NCBI GenBank assembly: GCA_025526935.1
Contig: JAHLKD010000104.1
Location: 124,001-188,000 of the forward strand
Length of the DNA stretch: 64,000 nucleotides
Origin: Cladochytrium replicatum
Lineage: Eukaryota > Chytridiomycota > Chytridiomycetes > Cladochytriales > Cladochytriaceae
Reading direction: 5' to 3'
The translations under genes were made by a program, and so were the position numbers. Below, piece by piece: positions 46,500 to 55,939 of this stretch (position 1 is the stretch's first letter; each line of letters starts with the position of its first letter). The notes beneath the pieces were generated by a model, which saw only the letters and a list, made by a program, of their open reading frames with translations, was not told where the DNA came from and made no database searches.

Positions 46500-47110
46500 G
46501 TAACATTGATAGAGAGGATTCTGTCCGGGTGGACAGAATCTTATTGCTAGTAAAATTGATAGAGAGGTTAGCTGTACTTGATAGAGATCACTGAAGTACC
46601 GGCAATGAGTTGAGAAAGTGTCGGGGTGGACAGAATCGTATTGCTAGTAACATTGATAGAGAGGTTCGTTGTATTGGATAGAGATCACTGAAGTACCGTC
46701 AATGAGTTGAGAAAGTGTCCGGGTGGACAGAAATCTGGGAGACTGAGTGTCACTGTGTCTGTCTGTGTAGAATAGGATTCTGTCCCCCCGGACACTTTCT
46801 CAACTCATTGACGGTGGTACTTCAGTGATCTCTAGCCAATACAGCTAACCTCTCTATCAATGTTACTAGCAATATGATTCTGTCCACCTGGACACTTTCT
46901 CAACTCATTGACGGTACTTAAGTGATCTCTATGAAGTACAGCTAACCTCTCTAATAATGTTACTAGCAATAAGATTCTGTCCACCCCGACACTTTCTCAA
47001 CTCATTGACGGTACTTCACTGATACTTCACTGATCTCGATCAAGTACAACCAACCTCTCTACAAATACTACTCGCAAAGGATTCTGTCCAGGCGGTCGCT
47101 TTCTCAACTC
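46500..47110 (-). repeat. About 96-bp array of E0 with reversed spacer
   Basis: The E0 counterpart of 43060-44240 but shorter: two to three units on each side of the same unique spacer (about 46735-46790). Unit orientations match E1 once E0 is inverted, but the spacer reads in the same genomic direction as in E1, so it is flipped relative to the element. Confidence 0.85.
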
Positions 47111-47156
47111 CTGGACGGTACTTCAACAGATGAACAGTCTAAACAACAATTTATAT

Positions 47157-49592
47157 TTAGAAGAGTGGGTTATCATCAGTTGCTTCCAACTCTAATACCA
47201 CATCAAAATCCTCGCCAAAATTATGCACCTTTACAAAATCCTCACTAACATCACTTTTTGAATCTAGGGAATCATTTTTGAACGGTTCTTCAGCACTCAA
47301 TTGATGCAACCAGTCATGATGGCACATCAACGCATTTATTGTTCTTGGAGCAAGGCGGTTGCGAGTTGCAGGTACCAAATCAACCCCGGCTGAAAACTTT
47401 CGTTCGACTGGAGCGCTTGTTGCTGGTATTCCTAAATAGTCCATTGCCATCTGGCTCAGGGCTGGAAAGTTCACACTTCCAACGGTCTTCCACCAGTCCA
47501 TAATATTGATTGGCTTCCCATCAGAATCAATACCGCGGAGTACCTGATCGCCAAGATAGCGATCCAGCTCATCTTTTTCCTCAGGAATCTCTTCTTGCCA
47601 GATGAAAACGGATCTAATGGCTCTCAAGCGTTCAGCGTCCGTTTTTTTCTGTCTATCACCGGAAGCTCCGCTCGAATCGTGTCGACGTTCTGGCGTGTTT
47701 CCAAAAACATCGGCACCACTGTTCTTGATTTTCCGTGACTTATACGATTCCTCCCAGACTTTCCGCACTAGGGTGACCTGATCCCTTCCTACATCTTTCT
47801 CCCAAGCCTTTGAAAATCGATAAGATTGATCCTTAAAACGAGGATCGAGTACCGTAGCAACTGCTAAACACGGGCTCTTAGCGATTGAGTAATATATTCT
47901 CAGCTTATCTAGTGCATTTCGAAATGCTTTGGTGAAAGTTTCATCCAATTCTGCCTCCTCTAGGTCCTCCAGTTGATTGATAAGATCGTTGTTAAATGGA
48001 ATAACAAGCGGAAGTGTTGGATATCTAGACCCCTCGATTGCCTTTGATATAACCTCAAAAACACTCAAACCATCCCGGATCTTCTGTAGGACCTCCCATT
48101 GCTTTGGATTTATTGACCAATCTTTCAAAGAATCTTCAATCCAGCATATTTTGTCCATTGGCTCTCGTAGCTGTAAGGCTTGTTTGACCATATAGAACGT
48201 GCTATTCCAGCGAGTTGTCACATCGATAATTGGTAATAGAGGAACCAGTTTCACAAATCGGCACGAATCAATAAATGAGCTTCGTCGTTTTGGGGAAGAC
48301 CGGATTCCTCTGACTAGCCGTCGAAGAAGGTTTATGACATTAACGCCGGAGTTATCGTCATTTGCGACTGTGTCCCCTGCGGGCGCGAATGTATCGATAA
48401 AATCCTTTGCTGCAAGATTGATAATGTGTGCCATACACCGCATGTGTTGAGTTTCTGCAGACCACGCAATATCCCTATCTTCCAAGAGCGTCTCCAGCTT
48501 AGCACTCATGGTAAAGTTGTTTGAACCGTTGTCGGTTGTAATGCACAATAAGCGTTCACCCGATAGCATGCCAAATTCATCCAGACACTTGACAAGCTGA
48601 CTAGCCATGGCGACGCCTTCATGCTTTCCAACCATCGGAATCATCTGCAGCAGCAAGTCCTGCGGCTCCCATTCTTTCGTGATGAAGTGGGCAGTAATTC
48701 CAAGAAAAGAAATCTGGTTCTTCGATGTCCAACAGTCAGCTGTTATTGATACTTTTGAAGGCGAACCAACAATCAGACCTTTAATGAGCTCCTTCTGCCT
48801 ATCGTAAAGATCCATCTCCTTTTGCTTCACTGCTTTTGCCGTCTTTGGTGTATAGTTTAGCTGAAAAGTCTTCAGCATGCTGACAAAGAACTCGTTCTCC
48901 ACAGCAGTAAAAGCCTGATTGTCTGCAGCAATCCAGTCCAAAATCGACCACCACGCTACGTCTGGATTGAACACAAAGTTTTGCTCCTTCTCCTGCGAGC
49001 CGAAATTCAATGTCTGTTGTCCCTTGGGGACGATGTCCAACAGTCCAAGCGACCTGGCAATACTTCCATGGTGGTTTTTCAGATGCCAGAGGAAGTTTTT
49101 TGTTGATCCTGTCTTATCGACCTTCTGGCTCCACTTGCATTTCGCAACCAAACATGTTCTCAGACCATTATCAACCTTATAGTAATCCTTCGCTATGCCG
49201 CCTCGACTACCTCTACAGTCCAACATGCTATCAACATCTGCGTCTGATGAAAGCATTGATGGTTGAACTGATCCAGCTGCAGGCTCCTGTCGCACTGAAG
49301 AGTCAGCAAAACTAACGTCGGCAGGAAGCTCTGGTGCATGCTGAGAAGCCAGGCCCGACTCGCTGGAGTCATTGGAAGAAGATGTGGAGCTCGGCTCTCG
49401 AGCGCTGTTGTTGCCACCGTGTCCTGATACACGTCTGCGTTTGTCCTGAATGCTGTTCCCCTCGCTGGACGCCTCTGAAATTTGGGGGGCTGGCAGACTT
49501 CGCTTCCGTGTGTCAAGCGGATGACTGTCCACCAGTCTTTGGCTTGCGTCAGACGCTGCCTTACGCTTTGGTTTAACAAAGGCAGCGTCTAT
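47157..49592 (-). pseudogene. hAT transposase, E0 copy with lost start codon
   Basis: Same 811-codon frame as 40586-43021 and about 98 percent identical in protein by my count, with BED finger, catalytic core and dimerisation region all open. The start codon position (49590-49592) reads ATA instead of ATG, and no nearby in-frame ATG replaces it, so translation of the full protein is unlikely. Conservative interpretation: recently inactivated. With the E1 copy it forms a 2.4-kb near-identical inverted repeat across about 4 kb. Confidence 0.88.
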
Positions 49593-49679
49593 TTTTGCTG
49601 TGGTGTGGCTGGAACGTTACCGACTCTGCACAGAAAGCACAGCTCTCGAGGTCTGTCGTGGTAGAAAATTGTTTGTTAC

Positions 49680-50400
49680 AGAACTTCCGTTGTGACTTCT
49701 TGGAAAGTGTCCAGGTGGACAGAATCGTATTGCTAGTAACATTGATAGAGGTTAGTTGTACTGGGTAGAGATAACTGAAGTACGTCAATGAGTTGAGAAA
49801 GTGTCCGGGTGGACAGAATCCTATTGCTAGTAACATTGATAGAGAGGTTAGTTGTATTGGGTAGAGATAACTGAAGTACGTCAATGAGTTGAGAAAGTGT
49901 CTGGTTGGACAGAATCTTATTGCTAGTAACATTGATAGAGAGGTTAGTTGTATTGGGTAGAGATAACTGAAGTACGTCAATGAGTTGAGAAAGTGTCCGG
50001 GTGGACAGAATCTTATTGCTAGTAACATTGATAGAGATGTTAGTTTGTACTTGATAGAGATCACTCAAGTACCGTCAATGAGTTAAGAAAGTGTCCGGGT
50101 GGACAGAATCTTATTGCTAGTAACATTGATAGAGAGGTTAGCTGTACTTGATAGAGATCACTGAAGTAACGTCAATGAGTTGAGAAAGTGTCCGGGTGGA
50201 CAGAATCTTATTGCTAGTAATATTGATAGAGAGGTTAGTTGTATTGGGTAGAGATAACTGAAGTACGTCAATGAGTTGAGAAAGTGTCCGGGTGGACAGA
50301 AAATACATGCCTCGATGTCTGTTGTGATGCAAAATTGTTTGATACATACAAAACTTATATTGCGTCTTCTTGGAAAGTGTCCGCGTGGACAGAAAGAACA
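49680..50400 (-). repeat. About 96-bp array at the right end of E0
   Basis: Counterpart of 39676-40545 in inverted orientation: about seven units with core GTGTCCGGGTGGACAG. It is followed by the G-rich subterminal block (50440-50595) and the E0 terminus at 50601. Confidence 0.88.
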
Positions 50401-50601
50401 ATAGCTTCGTTTTAGCTTCTCTATCACATCAGGTTTTACTCGGGTCTGACTTTTGACCCGAGAAGGGTTTTCCTACTGGACCCGATACCCGACCCGGACC
50501 CGACTCAAAAATTTTCCATGAAAACCCAGCACTCGGGTCGGGTACATTTGGTCAATGGACCCGGACCCGACCCGAAAGACCCTAAAACCCGCTGATCCTT
50601 A

Positions 50602-50609
50602 ATCATGTC
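50602..50609. repeat. Right target-site duplication of element E0
   Basis: ATCATGTC, identical to 37535-37542, directly after the terminus reading ACCCGCTGATCCTTA. Confidence 0.92.
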
Positions 50610-51028
50610 CATGTTAGACCAGCTGAGCAACCGCATCAAGGAACCCAGGATAGAGTGGATCACCAGGGAAGATGGCATGCTCGTGTGCACGCTTTGCACT
50701 GGCAAGGACCACAGGGAATACAAGGAGAGAGATGCGTTGAGGAAGCATTGTCGAGCTTCCCATCCCGCCAAGGAAGGGCTGGGCACCAATCCTAGAGTTC
50801 ATACCGAGGAGTTCTTACGCGACGCGTTTGAGGTTGCAGGCCCCCCGGCTGCTGGCCAAGAAGGGGTTGACATGGTTCTTCGCATTCTGCAAGGCACTGT
50901 CAAGAGAGATAAGAACGCCTCAACAATGACAGTTACAAAGAGGACCTCGCCAACGTACGTGTAGCACCCCTTCACAATGAGAACCCTGTGAACAACCCTC
51001 TGATTCAGAGCACCATAGCTACAGGAAA
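50605..51028 (+). pseudogene. Zinc-finger gene fragment interrupted by E0 and by rDNA
   Basis: From the ATG at 50605 an open frame of 119 codons runs to 50964 and contains a possible C2H2-like finger (CTLCTGKDHREYKERDALRK followed by HCRASH). A second frame continues after about 50925 with APLHNENPVNNPLIQST up to the 18S junction, suggesting a one-base frameshift or an unrecognised splice. The left side abuts the E0 target duplication. I do not recognise the family; it may belong to another mobile element or to a host transcription factor. It is not a complete gene here. Confidence 0.45.
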
Positions 51029-51029
51029 C

Positions 51030-51915
51030 GAATTTATAGTGAAACTGAGAATGGCTCATTAAATCAGTTATAGTTTATTTGATATGAACATTACTACTTG
51101 GATAACCGTGGTAATTCTAGAGCTAATACATGCAAACAAACCCCGACGCAAGAAGGGGTGCATTTATTAGATTCAAAACCAACCCAGCAATGGTTCGTTG
51201 GTGATTCATAGTAACTTATCGAATCGTATGACCTTGTGTCGACGATGGTTCATTCAAATTTCTGCCCTATCAACTTTCGATGGTAGGATAGAGGCCTACA
51301 ACTAACCCTAACCATGGTTTTGCTGGGTAACGGGGAATTAGGGTTCGATTCCGGAGAGGGAGCCTGAGAAACGGCTACCACATCCAAGGAAGGCAGCAGG
51401 CACGCAAATTACCCAATCCTGACACAAGGAGGTATTGAAAAAAATACAATGCAGAACTCTTAGAGTTTTGTAATTGGAATGAGTACAATTTAAATCCCTT
51501 AACGAGAACCAATTGGAGGGCAAGTCTGGTGCCAGCAGCCGCGGTAATTCCAGCTCAAATAGCGTATATTAAAGTTGTTGCAGTTAAAAAGCTTGTAGTT
51601 GAATTTTGTCGCTAGCTTTTCGGTCTAGCCTTGCGGTTAGCACTGCTTAGCTAGTGATTTCCTTCTAGCAAACTATCGTGCTCTTAACTGGGTGTGATAG
51701 GGAGCCAGGACTTTTACTTTGAAAAATTTGAGTGTTCAAAGCGGGCATAAGCTTGAATACTTCAGCATGGAATAATAAAAATAGACTTTGGTTCTATTTT
51801 GTTGGTTTCTAGGATCAAAGTAATGATTAATAGGGATAGTTGGGGGCGTTAGAATTTCATTGTCAGAGGTGAAATTCTTGGATTTTTGAAAGACTAACTT
51901 CTGCGAAAGGATTCC

Positions 51916-51949
<34 letters not shown>

Positions 51950-52087
51950 AGGGGATCGAAGACGATCAGATACCGATGTAGTCTTAACCATAAACTATGC
52001 CGACTAGGGATCGGACGGTGTTAATTTTTGGCCCGTTCGGCACCTTAGGAGAAATCAAAGTGTTTGGATTCCGGGGGGAGTATGGTT

Positions 52088-52141
<54 letters not shown>

Positions 52142-52551
52142 GCGGCTTAATTTGACTCAATACGGGGAAACTCACCAGGTCCAGACATGGGGAGGATTGA
52201 CAGATTAAGAGCTCTTTCTTGATTCTATGGGTGGTGGTGTATGGCCGTTCTTAGTTGGTGGAGTGATTTGTCTGGTTAATTCCGTTAACGAACGAGACCT
52301 TAACCTGCTAAATAGTCACGCTAACTTTGGTTTGCGTCCGACTTCTTTGAGGGACTATAGACGTTCAGTCTATGGAAGTTTGAGGCAATAACAACCCTAC
52401 TACCGATTGAATGGCTTAGTGGGACCTTTGGAGTGGATCCTCTAGCTGGGCAACTAGCCGGAAGTTCTACAAAGTTGGTCAAAGTTGGTCTTTTGGAGGA
52501 AGTAAAAGTTGTAACAAGGTAACCGTAGGTGAACCTGCGGTTGGATCATTA
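51030..52551 (+). pseudogene. 18S rRNA pseudogene (5' truncated, internal deletion)
   Basis: Clear small-subunit rRNA sequence from the segment GTGAAACTGAGAATGGCTCA to the 3' end GGATCATTA. About the first 70 nt of a fungal 18S are missing. Around 52393 the sequence jumps from GAGGCAATAAC to CTACTACCGATTGAATGG, which removes roughly 200-250 nt, including the universal decoding-site segment GTACACACCGCCCGTC. Several near-universal positions are changed. At 51300-51312 a telomere-like insertion (AACTAACCCTAA) interrupts a conserved helix. It therefore cannot work as ribosomal RNA. The 3' terminal helix nevertheless keeps pairing (see findings). No 28S follows within the window. Comparison sequence is from general knowledge. 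Confidence 0.9.
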
Positions 52552-53052
52552 AGGATTTTATAACATGGGCCCCTTCTAGGGGTAGAAATACTTGTAGAGG
52601 GGGCCGTGGAATCATCCGATCCGTACCTGTGTCCCTTTGTGGGATCCCAAGCCTAAAGTGCCTAAACAACGCTCTAGGCGAGGTGTCTATGTGCTGGGGT
52701 GACTGTAGGAGTAGCGTCCTATATGAACCTCTTTAATCATTGGCTAGTCTAAAGTCTCGCTCATGTCTTGGGTGGATACCTAGGGGGAGTCAGTGATAGG
52801 TCTGTTTGGAACTTGCAGGACTTGTAAAAGAGTACCCGTATTGCACTCCGGCAGGTTGCCCACCATGGCGGGTATGTAGTTCCTTAAGGAGTGTGTACCC
52901 GCGGGTCCCATTCGAGCGTGGAGGGATGGTCCGGAGCTCTTTGCTTTACAGCGGGGAGTTCTCGAGGGCTAGCCGATACTATGTTTTTCTTGCTATTGTT
53001 ACACAACTTTGTTAAATAAACCTGTTTTAGCGAAAGCTTTACAAAATCTATT
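52552..53052 (+). other. ITS1-like spacer
   Basis: About 500 bp between the 18S 3' end and the 5.8S fragment, in the position of ITS1. No gene or known motif is seen. Its length is not abnormal for a fungus. Confidence 0.6.
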
Positions 53053-53133
53053 ACAACTTCTGACAATGGATCTCTTGGCTCTCGCAACGATGAAGAACGC
53101 AAGCGAAATGCGATACGTAATGTGAATTGCAGA
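53053..53133 (+). pseudogene. 5.8S rRNA fragment, 3' truncated
   Basis: Matches the first half of 5.8S: CAATGGATCTCTTGGCTCTC, GATGAAGAACGC and GAAATGCGATACGTAATGTG, ending at GAATTGCAGA. One base is inserted (GAACGCAAGCG) and one conserved position differs (CGCAACGA instead of CGCATCGA). The second half of 5.8S, ITS2 and 28S are absent, replaced by unrelated CTAG-rich sequence. Confidence 0.88.
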
Positions 53134-53600
53134 TCTACAATAACTGGACTCTAATGGCGCTAGCAGGTTTACTATAGAGGCTGCTAGAGGAAAGGAACCT
53201 ATGGGGCTATAATGTTCCTCTAGCAGGTTTTCTAGTTATCTTGGTAGGGCCATGCTAGGGGCCTTTACTTGGGCTCTTATAGGGGAATTTGGATGGGACT
53301 CCATCCGAGCCGGCGCTCTGGGTGGAAGTCGTAATCCGCGTAAGCCTTTACATGGTCTTTATATCTCAGGGCTGGGGTGAAGATAGTAGAAACTCTCTCT
53401 AAGCTGGGTCTCGAAGAAAGATTTTTGGCAAAGTCCCACAAAACAGCGACTTTCTAGTAGGGATGCCTATAGAGATGCTGTAGAGCAGGTATAGGGTCTC
53501 CAGGTAGAGGATGTTTCTAGAGAAGTTTGCTAGAGGTAAGGATAGAGGTGTTAGAGAAGGTTCTCTTAGAGAGTGTTGTGGCGTAAAGCCATGTTGGACT
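53134..53600. other. CTAGAG-rich degenerate sequence, no gene seen
   Basis: Begins where the 5.8S homology stops. Short CTAGAGG- and CTAGCAGG-type words recur irregularly, as if from a decayed tandem repeat. No coding sequence is seen. Confidence 0.5.
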
Positions 53601-53960
53601 AACCATTGCTAACAAAATACGCTAACCATTGCTAACAAAATACGCTAAGCCTTTCTAACAAACACGTTAGAGCCTGTTGTAGCAAAGACGCTAACCCTGC
53701 CTAACAAACACGCTAGACCCCCCCTCTAGTAAACACACTAACCCTGTCTAACATGCACGTTAGAGCCCCCTCTAGTAAACACGCTAACCCTGTCTAACAT
53801 GCACGTTAGAGCCCCCTCTAGTAACACGCTACCTACATGCACGTTAGACCCCCCCTCTAGTAAACACGCTAACCCTGTCTAACAAACACGTTAGAACCCC
53901 CTCTAGTAAGCCCGCTAACCTTGTCTAACACACATGCTAGAGCCACTAGTAACAAAGCTG
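53600..53960. repeat. Tandem array of about 46 bp, CTAACCCTGTCTAACA type
   Basis: Seven or so diverged units combine CGCTAACCCTGTCTAACA, a GCACGTTAGA-type half and a CCCCCTCTAGTAAA tail. The best units, near 53738 and 53784, are 46 bp apart. TTAG/CTAA words on both sides give short inverted repeats within each unit. Confidence 0.75.
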
Positions 53961-54284
53961 CTGCCCACTGCACACACATACTACAGCACTCACACTTGTG
54001 CTATTCATTAGTAGTCCAACAAAAGGCTGATATGCTGTAAAGTGCACTGTGTTGCTAGAGAAACTTGTAGAGATGGGGCTTCCTGCTAATCTCTACTAAT
54101 ACATATTACAGAGATTCGCATGAACTATCAAAAACGTTGTGTCCAAGCATGGTTTGAATGCACTTCCATAGAGCAATATGCCCAAGAGGGTTCAAAAATT
54201 GCGAACTGGGTGCTGTGGTCTGAGGGAAAGTCTGTGGAGACTCGATGAAACCCCTCCAGACTCGTGCGGAATATGAATCCATAC

Positions 54285-54760
54285 ACAGTTTATCCGTCGC
54301 GTTTATCCAACGGGGTCTATCGTGTGTTTCCGCTGAGAAAAACGCGTAAGAGTGCGGCGATAACCATGCTGTTACCAGTGGGTGCTAGCAAAGCGCGTAG
54401 TTACTAGAAAAACTCTTGCAGGAGCGACCCGCTGGCCATCCCTTCTAGAAAGTTTCGTAGTTTATTACGCAAAGTACTGTTTTCTGTCGCTATCGCAAGG
54501 CGTTTGGGCAAGAATGTAGGGGTTACAAGCGTTTCAGTGCCCTAGCACCAACGTTGTCTGAGGCAAAGTCCCTGGAAGCTCCAGCCAGGTCACTCATACC
54601 GGAAGGAAACATGAATTTACATGCAAATTATCTTTCGCGTTCATCGAACGGGGTCTATCGTGCATTTCCGCTGAGAAAAACGCCTAAGAGTGCGGCGATA
54701 ACCGAGCTGTTAACAGTAGGGCTAGCAAAACGCGTAGTTGCTAGAAAAACTATGCCCTCT
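54285..54760. repeat. Two direct copies of a segment of about 125 bp
   Basis: The segment around 54290-54412 recurs around 54633-54755 with about 85-90 percent identity by eye. Both contain AACGGGGTCTATCGTG, TTTCCGCTGAGAAAAACGC and AAGAGTGCGGCGATAACC. The second copy lies in an open frame (54554-54865); the first has stops in that frame. Confidence 0.75.
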
Positions 54761-54865
54761 GGCCGTTTCCAACGATCCATACTAGAAGGAATCTTAGATA
54801 TGGTCGTATATTATACGTTTCGCTGGCTACACGTTCGCCTGCTGCGGTATTACGGTCCTGGATGA
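54554..54865 (+). CDS. Unrecognised small open frame
   Basis: A 103-codon frame starting MSEAKSLEAPARSLIPEG and ending LLRYYGPG. I recognise no domain. Its middle overlaps the duplicated segment above, whose first copy is not open, so the frame may be a chance opening in repeat DNA. The C-terminal third is hydrophobic and basic. Low confidence that it is a gene. Confidence 0.15.
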   Translation: MSEAKSLEAPARSLIPEGNMNLHANYLSRSSNGVYRAFPLRKTPKSAAITELLTVGLAKRVVARKTMPSGRFQRSILEGILDMVVYYTFRWLHVRLLRYYGPG

Positions 54866-54994
54866 GGTGTGTACAAAACATTGATTTCAAATACATGCTC
54901 TATCTCCCTCATTATGGCCCTGCATACCTTCAGAAATGCTCAGTACGTGCTCTACTGTGTAAATAATATGTTGCAATAGGATAAACATCCCGCT

Positions 54995-55180
54995 GTGGTG
55001 TTTTGCAGCCTCTGTGTGGAGGAATACGCGACGCTAAGGAGTGTTGCGTGCTCATTTTGTCGTCAAAACACTACCGACAAGGCACAGACTGGTACACGTA
55101 TTAGATTTATGCGTAATAATGATCGTACAATTGGGTTTACACCTACGCGTAACGTTTTGGAGGCGTTTGTGGCCAATTAG
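54995..55180 (+). pseudogene. Cysteine-rich exon-like fragment
   Basis: A frame of about 60 codons reads CSLCVEEYATLRSVACSFCRQN, with two CxxC pairs, then GTRIRFMRNNDRTIGFTPTR. A splice acceptor-like TTTTGCAG lies at its left edge. The spacing is not a standard RING or PHD pattern and no partner exon is visible, so this may be a relict exon of an unknown gene. Very tentative. Confidence 0.2.
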
Positions 55181-55934
55181 AAATGTCCACAAACGGAATC
55201 TTGCCTATATCTCAGCATAAACGCGTTACGGCGCCTTAGGAACGACAGAGAAGCAACATTATTTGACAAATAACACAACACGATGGGGCAGGCACCGCAA
55301 AGCCTGTGTGCAGGGCCTAAGAGTAGCGTGACAAATCTGTGCTAATATGGACCAGCCAGTGAAACCCAACCAAACCGACATTGGGAGTGTCCAGAACTCT
55401 AAATACAATACCTTTACACTTTCGAAGTACTTTACGCGTGGATAAACACTGTAGAGATGCTGTTTTCTGGCCCTAATGCGTGAATAGCAGAGCTTCCTGA
55501 ACGGGTCTCTGAGGGCAACTCTCTCACATCACCTCAGAGAGGCCCCAAGCGCTAACAGATGGTATTTTGTAGTCCCCTGTAAACATTGCGTTAGGTTAAA
55601 CACTGCAGAAGCGGTGTCCTCAGGCTCACCACAGGGGGTACTGCAGATGTGCCTAATCGAGCCCCTGAGGGCAACTTCACCAAAACAATCCTAATCAGTT
55701 CCAGCGTCACTCAGAACATAGAAACTACTGCTCTCCATATGATACGCTACAGTAAACACCAATGCAAGGACGTTTAGCATGTGTTTTTGGCTCATTGCGA
55801 AAATGACCAAATCGAGCCTCTGAGAGCTGCTTTGCCAAACCCGCACTAGGGGACCTCTCCATCACACACGGAATAGTCCTGTTGTATATCTATTTGTTAC
55901 GATAGGTTTAGGTACCTCCGGCTCATGTTTTGAC
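55181..55934. repeat. Degenerate tandem repeat, period about 155-160 bp
   Basis: The phrase CTCTGAGGGCAAC or a close variant recurs near 55507, 55664 and 55816, each preceded by a CTGTAAACA- or ATAAACACTG-type segment. I take this as three decayed units. No gene is seen. Confidence 0.4.
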
Positions 55935-55939
55935 AGCGT

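Larger units (their letters stand above)
37543..50601 (-). mobile_element. Outer hAT transposon E0, interrupted by a second copy E1
   Basis: The left terminus is TAAGGTTCAGCGGGT and the right terminus, read from outside, is TAAGGATCAGCGGGT: imperfect terminal inverted repeats of the hAT consensus YARNG. Perfect 8-bp duplications ATCATGTC flank it. Removing E1 (39470-46386) and one GGCCCGGT leaves about 6.1 kb holding, on the minus strand, a transposase gene (47157-49592), an array of about 96-bp repeats and a coiled-coil gene (37793-39429). G-rich GGGTCGGG-type subterminal blocks occur inside both ends. Both genes are damaged, so E0 looks non-autonomous now. The strand given is that of its genes. 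Confidence 0.9.

Noticed and set aside
44240-46510. The inverted repeats of about 120 bp around 44403-46086 as ends of a separate transposon
   Set aside because: They are the same 5' flank of the coiled-coil gene seen once in E1 and once in E0. The target duplications place the real element ends elsewhere.
39670-50400. The regularly spaced repeats as a CRISPR array
   Set aside because: Units of about 96 bp are continuous tandem repeats without unique spacers, occur in a fungal genome and flank a transposase. They are minisatellites.
51330-51360. A tRNA B-box-like GGTTCGATTCC
   Set aside because: It is part of the 18S rRNA sequence (GGGTTCGATTCCGGAGAGG). I saw no convincing tRNA anywhere in the window.
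51030-53133. A functional 18S-5.8S rDNA unit
   Set aside because: The 5' end, a 200-250 nt internal segment with the decoding site, half of 5.8S and all of 28S are missing.
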